DNA from: Puffinus mauretanicus
Lineage: Eukaryota; Chordata; Aves; Procellariiformes; Procellariidae
Assembly (NCBI GenBank): GCA_023333565.1
Contig: JAJKFH010003762.1
Location: forward strand, 992,001 to 1,056,000
DNA: 64,000 nucleotides
Reading direction: 5' to 3'
A model generated the notes under the pieces. It was not told the origin of the DNA. It searched no databases and saw nothing but the letters and a program-made list of their open reading frames with translations. This document shows, in pieces, positions 1 to 12,008 of this stretch (positions are counted from its first letter, which is position 1; the number at the start of each line of letters is the position of its first letter). Both the position numbers and the translations under genes were made by a program.

Positions 1-1628
1 CATATTTTACAGAATTGCTTTGTGTACCACTTTACAATCTGGGTCTTTGGTCAGCATTGCCCAACTGCTTGGTCTTTTCATCGGCACTTCGAGCCATTTA
101 AGGGAGCATCTGATTTTGAAATTGGAAAAGAACTGTCTGTGTGAAAATCCTTTTTAAGGAAGTTGCTATGCAGCACTACTCGTAAATAAATAAATTTTGT
201 CTTACCTGGATGGTCTCTCAGAAGCACTGTGTAGAAGTTGCGATACGGTACAAAACCTTTCTGTTTACCTTTCTTGTTGTTACTTGATTATTCCCAATAC
301 TTCAGTGATAACAGTAATAGAGCACTTCATATGCAAAACCCTTGGGGTAGAGATTTGCAAACTTCTGGTGTTTGTTGCCAAGTTTATTTTTTACAAAGCA
401 TTCTCACTCATTGCTGGTAGTACCAGCCCACATCTGAGTCTGTGCCAGTCCTTTTCTATTGTGTGCTGTAGGGCAACTTTCTAACATAATCAGACTTAAA
501 CTTTTCATTGGTTTATTGTAAAGATTTACCTTTCATATGGCTTCTTGGTGTACCACTTGAAGGCCTTTTCTAATATTAACACTTTGTCAGACAGACTTTC
601 ATGAAGGGTTAGGGTTATTATGCATTATCGGTCATATTTATTTAAAATAGGCTGTGTGACCTGAAACAGTCACAGAGATTGGTCAAGTTGGCTAAGAACT
701 TCCTTGTTGGGAGAGGGGTTATAGTGCTGCCTGTAGGGAGCTTATTGACTCTAATGTTTTCTTAGTTTGTACTCTTCACCTTGTTACCAGATTCATCTGA
801 AGTGTTATGTTGTGTGATAGCATTACATAGGGGAATGGTATGCTAATAACATGATAGCATGATCGCGTATGATAACATAACATATTGGGGAATGATTAGT
901 GCATCTACTGCACTTGTATATAGATGTATACAATTTAGAAAAAGTTTAGAGAATGTAATTTTATGACGGGGTCATTTGTGGTGGAGGTTGGCTTGTGCTG
1001 GGGGGGGACACAGTATGCAGGCTGGGAGCTTGGAAAGAAAGTCCCCCTGTGTCTGCAAGGTCAGAGAGGTGGTTTTGGCACAGACAGATATAGACCTCTG
1101 GGGAACAAGTTTAACAAATGCAGTGTGGAAAAAGATTCTTGGGGCTTCTCAAGTGGGAGGTGCACAGTGGATAGGAGACCTCCCAAGAGTATCACTACTT
1201 CCAAAGTAATATTGTGACTAAAGAGGATTTAATTTCTTTGAGGGTACCTCAACTTGCGTCTGAAACATGCCTGTTCTCCTGTCATGCTAGATATTCCTCA
1301 AATATGGATTTTTTTTATGTAATGCAACTTGAAATCAGTTAACCAGTTAATGATCAGTTACAATATTTGTTGATGCACTTTTTAGCCTTTTTGTACACCT
1401 TTTATGCTTGCCTCGACAAAATACTTGCATGCAGTGTTTTCTTTGTTTCTGGTTTGGTGCTTAAGCCCTTAGTGTGAGACCTAGCTAGACTGTAAAACTC
1501 TCCTTCAGCAGCTTGCTTATGCTTGTGGCGTTAACCTTTCTGCAGGGGGTTGTGCTGTTTATTTACAAAATTCCATTTTCCAGTTACAAATAGAATATTA
1601 TTAAGAGAGTCTTCTTTTTACCAATTAG
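1..1628 (+). other. GAB1: GAB1 intron upstream of the 90-nt exon
   Basis: I find no coding exon here. The stretch is AT-rich with short open frames only. It includes a G9 run near 1000-1008 and a TTAGGGTTA-like stretch near 609, too short to be a telomeric repeat. Confidence 0.7.
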
Positions 1629-1718
1629 GTCAAAGTCCTAAAATTTTAAGACCTAAACCACATGGTTTAGAGCGAACTGATTCACAAACCATAGGTGACT
1701 TTACTACAAGAAGAAAGG
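1629..1718 (+). CDS. GAB1: GAB1 90-nt symmetric exon, probable cassette
   Basis: Encodes [14 protein letters not shown] through FTTRRK (30 residues). The acceptor is ttag before 1629 and the donor is gtatgt from 1719. Both ends are phase 1, so skipping keeps the frame. The 30 codons equal the known size difference between long (724 aa) and short (694 aa) human GAB1 isoforms, so I infer this is that alternative exon. Confidence 0.92.
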
Positions 1719-4700
1719 GTATGTACTTTAGCACTGTATGTATATGGAGCTTTATAAAAATAAGTAAAACAAAAATTAACAAAACTGTTATTCTAGAATA
1801 ACTTTAACTCTTGTATGGTCTTTTTACTTCTATTATAATCTAAGATCATGGATGCGTTTTCCTTGCCAAGCAAAAAGTTTCCTATATAAGGAATTAAAGT
1901 CTTTCTGGCTTGAACAGCTCATGGAAACATTTCCTTGACATTAACATGGGTGTTCTGATCTCTTAAGTTTTAGCTGTTAATATTTTGGATTTATTTTTGT
2001 CTGTTTATTTAGAAGCAAGTATATATGACTTACCTGTAAGTTGCTTGAAATAACTTGCGTTAGGCAAACTTGAAATCAGAGTTTACTTGAGTCTCCTGCT
2101 GTTGGCTAAACGCTGAAATAAAGCAAAATATTGATCTTCTGACCATTTACTAGTACAGAGATTTATTTATGCATCTCAAAGAGCGTTGCAGTTAGTCTGA
2201 TGGGCTTTATTTAAGGTGCTGAGTTGGTATAGTCACAAGAAGTAGAGGAGATTACAAATAATGTTAAAAATCTCACAGAAGTGTCACTGATCATTACCTT
2301 TGGTTGTTAAAGCCCGTTGCAACTGGATGAAATATTCCTGCTGTTCTCAGTGGGCTTTGGACAAAGCCCTTACTCTCTTTCTGCTGGAGCAGTACCTTGC
2401 CCGCCGATTATACCTGCCACGTAGTCTCAGGCCTTTACAGAGGACCTGAGCCACGCTGATCATTTTTGTGTCACTCAAGCTTTAGTATCATCTTGCCTAC
2501 GTCAAGTTCGGTTCTGCCACTCCTGTCCCATATGATACGTTCTATCTCGAGATAGATGACTTGTAGTTCCTCTTCTGAGTCTGTGGTGACAGCTTTTTAT
2601 GAGCCAGTGGGTTAAAGTGGCAGAATTACTGGAGTAGGCTTGATACGCTTTGAGTGCGTAATTATGACTCCTTAACAGAGAAAAGGAGAAAACTGTTTGG
2701 GATACTAAAGACTGATACTTACCCAGAAAATTTGAATCGTGAGTCCTTACGTTCAATATGCAAGAGAGCTGACTTTTCAATAAACTCAATCTGAAGAATG
2801 AGTATAATGAAAGTATAATGAGCACAGTTCTGCTTTTTCCTTGTGAGACAACGACACTGATTAAGCAACTGATTTCTGTCAGTTCCTCATGTGGTCACTT
2901 ATGACAGCCCTCGTTCCACATGAACTAGTGCTAGATGCCTGCCATTTGGTCTTGGTAAATCTGCTGATAGGCAGCAAACTGACGGGGGGAGGGTGAGGAG
3001 GGGTAGGGGTGTTATTATAATGACATTGCATTTTATTTTCTAAAAACAGTTCATGGCTTTCTGAGAACTGAACAGTGTCTCCTTTTCCTAACTAGCGTTT
3101 ACTATTTTAAAAATAGTATTTTTTGGTATTTAGGCTTTGAAAAGCTATTAAATTTAAGTTTGTTTAGGAATGTTCTGTGCCTTAAGATTGTCTGTTTCTT
3201 ATATAGCAAAACCAGCTCCACTAGAAATAAAACCTCTGCCTGAATGGGAAGAATTACAAGCCCCAGTTAGATCTCCTATCACCAGAAGCTTTGCACGAGA
3301 GTAAGTTTCTTAGCTTTTCCTCTTTCAGATTAATTGTTTTTGTTGACTAGAGTGTTAAAAAATGTGTGTACATCTGTATTATATTTTTAGCCTGTGTAAT
3401 ACAAATTGAGGTTTCCTTTGGAAGTGTGTATGTGTGTGTGTATGCACACGTGCATTGAAACAAAGTGTGTCCATATGAATTTTTATTTTGTAATATTAAA
3501 AATAAGGGACGGTGTATAACCAAAAAATGTGACACTAGTAAACTTGAATGAAAATTTCAGCTCTAATATGCTTATTTTTGTTGTTTACCAGGAGGTTTAA
3601 GATATTCGAGATGTATTGTTTGTAAAATAATTCCTGGTAATTAGCTCCTCCAGGTTTCCCATGTCTCCCAGACCGGATTCAGTTCATAGCACAACTTCCA
3701 GCAGTGACTCGCACGACAGTGAAGAGAATTATGTATCCATGAATCCAAATCAGTCCACTGAAGACCCAGTATGTAAAATCTACGTCTTAACTACTCTCTT
3801 CCTGTGCAGTCCTTACTTTTAAATCATGCAAACACAAATCCTTCCACTCAACATCACTCCCTTTATGCTTCTAGATCAAAATAATAATAAAAAAGTAGAA
3901 AAACTGTAATTTTGGTAAGATTTCACTGAAGACGTTAAGAGCATAATCATATATAAAGAGAATGGTTAGCATACATATATATTGTACAAAACAGTTCAAC
4001 ACATGACTTTTTTTTTCCTCTTCCCTAGAAGCTGTCTCCTCTTGTCTGTAATTGCTTGTCCTGGGCTATGCACCAGTTCAGTATTACGACATCAAGGGAA
4101 ATAAACTGTCTTAAGACCTCTAAGACAGGCTTAAAAAGTTTTATTAAAAGGACATCTTCCAAGAAATGTGGAAGGAACAGGGAAAAAAAGGATTGATATT
4201 TGTTGTTTACATTCTATAAAAACTGAGCTATGTGTACTTTTATTAGGCTTCTTTCAGAAAAGAGGATAGAAGGGGTCTTTGTGTCTTGAATATCTCTATT
4301 TTCTTCCTCTTTGGGGGAGAATTTTCTCAGATAATAAAGTTTCAGATATTCAGCTTGCAGTGCAGTAAGTGAAGAGCTAGTTAGGAAAAATTAATGATGC
4401 GTGCTGTGGTTTTTGGTTGGTTGGGGGGGAAGGAGAGAGAGAAGCAGAAAAACCAAGAATAGTATTTTAAAGTAGGAGAGTAGCAGTAGACCTAGGCCTA
4501 AACTAAAATGTGGTCCAGAATACCCCTGAAGCACTGGAGGAAAATCTGTATCTTTAGCTCACCTTTTTGTTCAGTATAGTTCAATGCACTCACCGCATTT
4601 TTACGGCTTGGGTTCTTAGTAGGGAATACCGCAGCATTTTTCACCTTTAAAGCATTATGAAAGACCTTCTTTGGGAGGGCGTGTCTAGCACCTTTTTTGT

Positions 4701-7215
4701 TCTGTTCGTTTGTCTGCCTTCTTATATGGCATGTGCTAGCCCATTTCACTACGCCCCGGACTCTCCTCCTCTCGCGGCGCTGCTTGCTTCCCCATCCCCT
4801 GCTGCTCTGGATACCCTCCCCGATCTCCTCCAGTCTCCCTCCCCTCCAGCTCACCATTGCTGCCTCTGGACACCCAGGGGTCCCCCAGAGCCGGCCCCTC
4901 CTGCTGACTTCTCTGCGGCAGCTCTGACTCGGTGCAGGCTCACAAAGAGCATCCTGGCTCCCGCTGCCTGCCGCGTCTGACCTGCCGGCAGCGCAGGCGC
5001 GCTTCCCCGGCGAAGCGCGCTTCAGCAGTGGGCAGCCGGCGGTGTAAAACCTTAGCCCCTCTCTTGCAAGAGGCGTTGGTAAGTAATCGGTAACGTCCCG
5101 TCTTACAAGTGCAAGAAACGTCCCGTCTTACACAAAGGTTTGGAACCGCCTGTTCCCACAGTTCTGCCTGCAGCAGAATCGCAGTTCAAATTGGGGATTT
5201 CTGTCGATGCTTACAGGGGTTTAACTTCAGTGCCAAGACAGTATAATCAGTAATAAACAGCTGAGACGGCCTGTCATTAATATCTCCTGTTTGCTTGCAC
5301 CGTTCATTCTTTAAGGTTGTTCTACAGATTTCCTTTCATTTTCATTTATGTATATTTAGTTTCTGTTTTCTAATGCCTATGTTCTGCCTGTCTAGTATGT
5401 TTGAAATAACAGATTAATTTTTGTTTAAAGAGTAATAGCTTTTTCTTTATGCTGGAAACATTGATACAGAACCTGATTTTTATATGTTAAATACGCAGAA
5501 ATTTGTTTAGAGAATTTGGGCGACAAAAATGAACTTTGTCTCAGTTGTTTGTGTTTGTCCTTGTTACCACTTAATATTAAATGAGTTGGACGATACAGAT
5601 ATAACGGATAACTTCAATTTAAAAAGCCCCGCCCGTTAAGCTTTAACCCATAAAATATTTTATTTCCTAGAGAACCTGAACCTTTCCAGATATCTCAAGG
5701 CCTTTGTTTTAAAATGTGCCAATTACATAGGCGTTTTGGAAATTTTTATTTGTTCCAACTGCATCTTAGAAAGGAGTCCATACTTTTTCATCTTTTTCTG
5801 TTATCAGCCTCGAAGCATCTTGTTTGGACCTGTCATACTTCTGTTTTATTTAATAAAATCAGCAATATTCTGCTTTTTCTTTCAAGTTGCTGTCAGCCTT
5901 ACCCTTCTGTCTTTCCTTCTGCCTGCCTCTTCATTTTTTGCTGACTGCTGCCCTCTGTCTTCCTTTTTTTTCTTTATCTTTTAGAGAAGAGTCCTTCTAT
6001 TGTACTGTTCCTATAACACCTGTTAAGAGGGAGGGATCAGGCTGGGAGAGGACAGAGGAGGTGAGGTTGTAAAAGTCTGGGCTAATTGAAATTTAGGTAT
6101 ATACAATGCAACTTCAGTTCAGACAGCCCTGCACAAATTTTCCAAAATTTTAATCTTTTGGTCTTATCAATTGAATAATACTTTTTGATTTTCAGCTTAA
6201 TCATGATGGCTTTTGAATGAAATGTAAAAGTTTCATTTGAAGTTTTGCCACTATTGTAAGGCTGAAATTCTTGTAAGGTATTTAACAGCAATTTAAGGAA
6301 ATAAAAGGGTTTGTAATTGAGTAATGCTAAATTTGAGATGTGACAACTTCATTTAAAAAGAACAAACCACACTCCATTCTAATCTAATGATATGAAAGGG
6401 ACATTAGGTGGAAGGCACAGATTGATTTGGTGGCAACCGTAAATTCGGGGGGTTGGTTTTGGGGTTTTCCCCCCCCATTAGCTTTCGACTCTGTCCCAGT
6501 TTTGACTTATAATATATCCCCTTGTTATACAATGTCAATAAAATTTGCATGGTTTAACTGATTGCAAGAGCTCTCAGTCAGTTCTTTAACCTTTAATATT
6601 TTGGCAGTTTATAATAAGCGTATTTGATAATATGGACCATTAGCATGTACGTTTGTAGCTGAAGTTATTTATATTATAATTTCAGAATTTGTTCGGAAGC
6701 AACAGTCTTGATGGAGGAAGCAGCCCTATGGTAAAACCTAAAGGAGATAAACAAGTAGAATATTTAGATCTGGACCTAGATTCAGGAAAATCTACCCCAC
6801 CTCGTAAGGTAAGCAAATCTTCAACTCTTGCATTTCTGCCGTCAAGAGTTTAAAATTTCTTCACAAGTAGTTGCTGGGAAAGAGATAGCCTCCAGCAAGA
6901 TCATCTCAACTAGTTTGTGAAACAGTCAATCGGAGAGCCTATGTTGGGCTTTTCAGAGAAACCTGTGCTTGTTCTATATCTGTTTGGGACATCTACTTAC
7001 TTTTTGTTGTTAATTTATTTTAAAATATGTTTTTCACTCTCCCTTGCCTCTCCCAGAAGAAGAGCAGTGGTTCAGGCAGCAGCGTGGCAGATGAGAGAGT
7101 TGATTACGTTGTGGTCGACCAGCAGAAAACGCTAGCACTGAAGAGCACACGAGAGGCATGGACTGATGGGAGACAGTCTACAGAATCTGAAACACCTACA
7201 AAAAGCGTGAAATGA
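1629..7215 (+). CDS. GAB1: GAB1, C-terminal part (last five coding exons)
   Basis: GRB2-associated binder 1 is a cytoplasmic docking adaptor. Once phosphorylated downstream of MET, EGFR and similar receptors it recruits PI3K p85 and SHP2. Coding segments seen: 1629-1718, 3207-3300, 3645-3768, 6686-6808, 7057-7215, all with AG acceptors, GT donors and matching phases (590 nt plus one base carried from an upstream exon, giving 196 residues and a stop). The translation closely matches my memory of vertebrate GAB1. It contains a YVSM motif (p85-type YxxM), then YLDL and YVVV, the paired tyrosines bound by the SHP2 SH2 domains, and it ends SVK. The PH domain and MET-binding region lie upstream of the window. 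The PH domain and most phosphosites are therefore not visible here. Confidence 0.97.
1719..3206 (+). other. GAB1: GAB1 intron
   Basis: Spliced out between the 90-nt exon and the KPAPLEIK exon. No gene or recognised transposable element seen. A G-quadruplex-type run lies at 2984-3009. Confidence 0.8.
2984..3009 (+). other. Predicted G-quadruplex motif in a GAB1 intron
   Basis: Four G runs (6, 3, 4 and 4 bases) separated by loops of 1, 6 and 2 bases on the transcribed-sense strand, which meets the usual G3+N1-7 rule. No functional evidence. Confidence 0.6.
3207..3300 (+). CDS. GAB1: GAB1 exon with [15 protein letters not shown] segment
   Basis: Acceptor atatag before 3207, donor gtaagt at 3301. 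Encodes [18 protein letters not shown] through TRSFAR plus two bases of Asp. This is a proline-rich linker with an SPITRSF serine/threonine motif. Phase 1 in, phase 2 out. Confidence 0.96.
3424..3444. repeat. (TG)n microsatellite
   Basis: An interrupted GT dinucleotide run of about 21 bp, followed by an alternating purine-pyrimidine stretch, inside the 344-bp GAB1 intron 3301-3644. Confidence 0.8.
3645..3768 (+). CDS. GAB1: GAB1 exon with the YVSM p85-type site
   Basis: Acceptor ttag before 3645, donor gtatgt at 3769. Encodes [12 protein letters not shown] through STEDP. It holds a serine-rich stretch and [10 protein letters not shown], the site equivalent to human Tyr589 (YVPM there). Tyr and Met of YxxM are kept. 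The +2 residue is Ser instead of Pro. Confidence 0.96.
4741..5050. promoter_or_regulatory. Intragenic CpG-rich block with NRF1-like motif
   Basis: About 310 bp with roughly 20 CpG dinucleotides in an otherwise AT-rich intron. GCGCAGGCGC at 4991-5000 fits the NRF1 core GCGCANGCGC. GCGCGCTT at 4997-5004 is inverted at 5013-5020 and repeated directly at 5015-5022. It could be an orphan CpG island (alternative promoter or enhancer) or merely a GC-rich insertion. The sequence does not decide between them. Confidence 0.45.
5092..5132. repeat. Short tandem duplication, 16-bp units
   Basis: AACGTCCCGTCTTACA occurs at 5092-5107 and again, identical, at 5117-5132. It lies just downstream of the GC-rich block. 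Confidence 0.85.
6686..6808 (+). CDS. GAB1: GAB1 exon with YLDL SHP2-binding tyrosine
   Basis: Acceptor tttcag before 6686, donor gtaagc at 6809, 41 codons in phase 0. Encodes [15 protein letters not shown] through [14 protein letters not shown] matches the human Tyr627 site bound by an SHP2 SH2 domain. Confidence 0.96.
7057..7215 (+). CDS. GAB1: GAB1 terminal coding exon
   Basis: Acceptor tcccag before 7057; the stop TGA is at 7213-7215. Encodes [20 protein letters not shown] and onward to [12 protein letters not shown] matches human Tyr659, the second SHP2-binding tyrosine. Fifty-two residues plus stop. The 3'UTR begins at 7216. Confidence 0.97.
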   Translation, partial: KKSSGSGSSVADERVDYVVVDQQKTLALKSTREAWTDGRQSTESETPTKSVK

Positions 7216-8930
7216 AAATACTGCTTTTTCTTCAAAGAACAGAAAGGAGTGAATTTTGAAGAACTACAGAACCACAATGGCAGTGTCATTCGACCGTACA
7301 GTACCTGGTTCACTGGTGTGTGAATAGGTTCTTGACCGAATAGGATGGAAGCCAAAGGACGCTTCAGATATATCAAAGGAATTTTAAGATCGTAAATTGG
7401 CTCTGTGGTCTCTGGAAAAATTGCAATCTGTAAATAACATGTAAAATAGTATCGCTTAGCTTTCAGAAAACCTTTTGTTCTGTAGTTAACACATTTGTAG
7501 TATTACTATGTTTATGCACTTTTTCAGTTACAATGTTGGTTCAGGTATTCCCAGTTAGCGTACCTTAACGCCTAATTCATCTGGAGAATTTTTTTTTTTT
7601 CCTTACACTACTATTCCTTACAATTTTAGGTTAATTAAGCTACATGTAGATACGGAAATTAATATTTGAACTTCATTTTAACAACTTAAAATTGATTTTG
7701 CGGAAATACTTTCACAATTGAATAATCTACTTGAAATGCCAAGAGACGACCGTTAGTTACATACTTGTTTATATTTAATACGTGCAAGATTATTTGGAAG
7801 TCTACAGGTTACCTTCCTAACAAAAATTGCTGTGAGTTAATAATAATGAACTGTACTGGGTTTAGACCTACAATCCTGGCTTATATGTTAGTTGTTAGTG
7901 GTGGAACTTCTATTGTATTTTATTAATGACAGTGTTCTGTGTTCAATGGGTGAAGATTCTGCAGGGTGGGATCTTACACTTTTAAAGACTGAATAATGAA
8001 ATATCAAGTAAGCCTGCAAACCACTGATGGCATGCAGTAATATTGTGATCTCACACTTATTAACAAGAAATAACCTTTATATTATTTACAGAAGGTAGAG
8101 TATATAAATCAGGTACGTACCAAGCACTATTGTGCTAATACACTGATCAGGTTTAGACAATGAGCTTTAGTTTTGTACTATTTAGAAGTTCTAATGTCAG
8201 TTTTCAGTTCAAGATTAATGGGACAGTTTGACATTCACTGTTTTGTAGTACTAGCAAAATACTGTGATTTTGAATTAGACATTAATTCAAATGGAGATAC
8301 TATGTTTTGACACCATAGTGCCCTTCTTATGATCTCTATTTTACTTTAATCTCCTGCTTGGCCTTATATTTAAATCCCTATGCAACTGATATTTTATATC
8401 TCTGTTTTTAAAAATTAGATAATATACTTAAATGATCCCCTTGTAAACCACTTGTTGCTCTTTCCTGGTACAGGATTTTAAGCTCTGTATACTGTGATCC
8501 TTTATTTTACTATGCCAGTTCCAAATAATAATCTGCCTTGGTTTAGAAACATTTTTTCTTATTTGGAAGAAGATAGAGTTCTTTAAATACGTGAATGAGT
8601 TAGGTCTAGATAGAAAACTTACTAACACTTTTTTTTTTTTTACACAAACACCCTCAAGTAAGCAGTTGGTTTTATTTTCCCACCCAATTGTTTTATTTTG
8701 TCCAGATCATTTAAAAGTTGAGCATAGAGCTGTGTTGTTTTCTGGCATGTTGGCCTTAGTACTGTGCCTAATCTACCATTGGTTGTTTCTCTCCCCTCAC
8801 AGCCACAACCTACAGTATGTAAATTATCTTATTCTTAACAAAGGTTCTTTTTAAATTAGTAATATTTTGATGCTTTGAATGTTCATTTTAAAAAAGAAAC
8901 TAAACACAATGCATTTTGAGGTGAATTTTA

Positions 8931-8936
8931 AATAAA
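8931..8936 (+). promoter_or_regulatory. GAB1: Candidate proximal GAB1 poly(A) signal
   Basis: AATAAA 1.7 kb after the GAB1 stop, followed within 20 bases by a GT-rich stretch (gttgttcagttttgatgtg). Use is not demonstrable from sequence alone. Confidence 0.35.
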
Positions 8937-11133
8937 TCAAGTTGTTCAGTTTTGATGTGTAAACTCTGTCCTGTGAAACAGCAAACTGATGTTCATGCGT
9001 CTGTGAAGGTGCCTAGATACCAACCACACTTTTTCAACGTTGTAGATTACCTCTTAGTACCACTCAAAAAATTACAGCTAAAACAATTTTCAAAATGAAT
9101 CTCTGATTTAAAACCCTGCACCAAGCAGCTAAATAACCTGAATTCCCAGTCTTCTGGGAGCCAGAAGAAGTGATGTGAACTAGGGGACCTGGATGGCTCA
9201 ATCAAAAGTAGTTCAAACCCATAAAGATTTGGGAGCTATAGCTCAACTCTGCTTTGACGGTCTTCCTGTCCAATAACAAACTCTTATTCACTGATGCTAT
9301 AGTTGAAGCACCCATAGGCATGGTGAGTACTTGGTAACTAATGTAATGATAGTTTTGTTTTCGGATACTGGCTTTAAGCGTTTTATTCGTGCAATGATAG
9401 CAGTGCATCTCCACTGTTGAGATACCTGTGATTCATTAGCAGATGTGGTTAGATAATCACTTTGCTGTTTATCCTACATAATTAGTTTGGTGCTTCTCAT
9501 TGGGGAGAAGAATCATACCGTGGACTCCCGCACTCCTGCATGCACCCAAGGAGTAAGTGATCTTGGAATATTTCAAACTCGTGTTTCTTTATTCTCTCAA
9601 TAGATGGGAGAATTTGAGGGAGAAGGTTTGGAAGGGCTGCTCATCTTCTACCTATCCCTAACCCATCTGTCCTTGAAACACTTACCAACTACACAACTAT
9701 ACATTATTTTTAAAACTCTCTCTGGGTTTTTGTAATCGAGCAGTGGTACTTAAATTTAGATATCTATACTATTTTTTCAGATGTTGTGAGCATCTCTGAT
9801 AATGAAGTATAAATGCCTAAAAGAATCGGTTTCCTAGGCTGGCCTCTCTTGTTGAGCTAGCGATACAAGGTGGTTTTGCTCTAGGTTTGCTGATACCAGT
9901 CCTTGGTTTACAGATTACACTTATTTTTTTCTTCATTTGAAATTTGGCAGCACTTACAATGTTAATTGTTACTATGACTGACAATCCACTCTTAATTTTG
10001 AGGCTTTTTCCCTTTCCTTTTGTTACGGAAAACAGCAGCTTTCAGCCTGTACAGGTAGTATAATGACTTCTTAAGTAATACTCTAAAATTTCTCTTTAAT
10101 TAGATTTCTAAGCAGTTTTCTCCCCCTAATTCCAGTAATATATTTTCTCTACTTACTTGTTGTCCAAAGGACATTCAGAATCAGAGACATGATACTAACT
10201 CCGGATAATACATCTCATTTTCAGCTATAAAGCTAGAGTGGGGCTTCATGCTGCAGGTCTGTCTGAGCCCTTGGATAACCTAAGGATGTGAATATTAAAT
10301 TGAAAATGTGAATCCTAAAATTGTAGGTGGTAGAAAGAAAGCTAGACTGTTGTTAGCCTTGTGTAACTTTCAGCCACTAGCTTTGTGAGGACATTCTAAT
10401 TAGAGAGATGGATGCTGGTGGAAACTCCAGTAGATACCGGTGTGAGTGTTGTTTGTCAAGTGTTCTCTTTCAAACAGGTAAGTTCTTTCTTGTTTCGCTA
10501 AAACAGTACGTTACCAGTTGTGGCTATAGTTTTCGTTGCTGTATGTGTCATAAACGAGTCATTTCAAACTGCAAATATATGTGTGTAATAGGTCTTTTAC
10601 AAATACACAGAATCTTGCTCACAAAAGTCAAAAACTTAGTGCCTTGTGCACTAAGAGTGACTAAAGGTGGTTTGGTATCACTTTATGCTATAATCTGAAC
10701 AACATGTTATCTGGTAAGTACTAACGGCCACACTTTTACACACTGTGACATGATCACTGTTACCTCATAAAGTGCAGGTGCAAACACACAGCTGTTCTGC
10801 TAAAAATTTGTAAAGTGACATTGAAAAAGATGAAAAGGTAAAAATGTGATCATTAGTCTTTTTTACTTTACTGAGATTTCTATTTATGTTAAAAAAAAAA
10901 AAAATTAACAATCCATTCACGTAGGGCAGTTGTGACATAGTGCCACACATAGGGCATACAGACAAATTACAGTCTTGCTGTTTTAATTAAGTAATTTAGA
11001 CTTCGTTGCTCCATGTAGCTAAATAGGGAGTGATGGGCAGGTCTATAGCTTTCACATTGCACTGTCAGTTAAGCAAGATTTTCATCGCAGTGAAATTTAA
11101 GCTTAGCTATTACTGACTGCAGCAGTCAATTTT

Positions 11134-11153
11134 TATATATATATATATATATA
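11134..11153. repeat. (TA)n microsatellite
   Basis: Ten uninterrupted TA units between the GAB1 stop and the SMARCA5 promoter. Confidence 0.9.
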
Positions 11154-11972
11154 GTAGTCTTGCAAAACTGCTTTGGAAATCTACCAGCCGTGGACAAACC
11201 TTCCATTCCCTCCTTTATTCTAGAGGTTTATGTCATGAAAAGCCAAAGGATATCTGTTTGCTCAAGAAAAAGGTATTGCCATACAATATCAGTGTGCAAT
11301 TTTAGAAAACAATAATATCACTTAATCTGTTTGGATATTTTACACCTGTAGCTCTTAAGAAGCTGAGCACTATCCACAGGTGAACTTAAATTTGGAGATT
11401 ATCCTCTATTTCTTGCATCTGCTCTTGGTCTCCGTGTATTGCACCAAACACCGCTGCTTAAGGTGTGTTTCTTGTCTGTCTTACTACATGGGAATACTAA
11501 TGTGGTCCATGACCACAAAAAAAAGTGCTTCTCCAGCAATTAGTGTAATAAATGTTCCACAAAAACATTGTGTTGATTGGGTGTAGATGAACCAAATACC
11601 AAGTTACGAGGTTTTTGTTTGGCTTTTCATTTTAACTGAACAAGAAGTTTGGGTGCAGGTGCGGAGTGGGACAAAAAGAACAGGTGCTTGAGATGGTTAT
11701 GAACAATGTCTTTGACGTTAAAAGTTTCCCAGTATATGTTTATGGTTCAGCATCCTTGATGTTAATTTTCAGTGACAAAAGTGGGAGAATAGATGCATGA
11801 CTAGTTGAAAGGCTTTTGCTATCTCGTCGTTAGATAAACAGAGCTAGACTGTTCTGATGCAGTGGTTTTCTTTTTAGATGGTCTTTAAAAGAAAATTCCC
11901 ACATCTTATTTGAAAGGGACAATCTATGTTTGCTTCAACTTTTTAATAAGAAACAAGTTATTAGCTGTTTCT

Positions 11973-12008
11973 TGTAATCTGCAGTACAGTTGTGTAATCT
12001 GCAGTACA
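11973..12008. repeat. Tandem duplication, 20-bp period
   Basis: TGTAATCTGCAGTACA is present at 11973-11988 and identically at 11993-12008, with a 4-bp spacer. Confidence 0.85.

Larger units (their letters stand above)
3769..6685 (+). other. GAB1: GAB1 intron with a GC-rich block
   Basis: A 2.9 kb intron between the YVSM and YLDL exons. It is AT-rich except for a CpG-dense block at about 4741-5050 (annotated separately). Downstream of that lies a 16-bp direct repeat. The rest holds pyrimidine-rich sequence around 5880-5985 and mixed G and C runs at 6447-6477. No exon found. Confidence 0.75.

Noticed and set aside
604..618. Telomere-like TTAGGG unit pair
   Set aside because: Only about one and a half units; too short to be an interstitial telomeric repeat.
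4498..4980. Opposing open frames of 119 and 107 codons in the GAB1 intron
   Set aside because: They lie in GC-rich intronic sequence, have no recognisable domain and no splice context, and fit chance.
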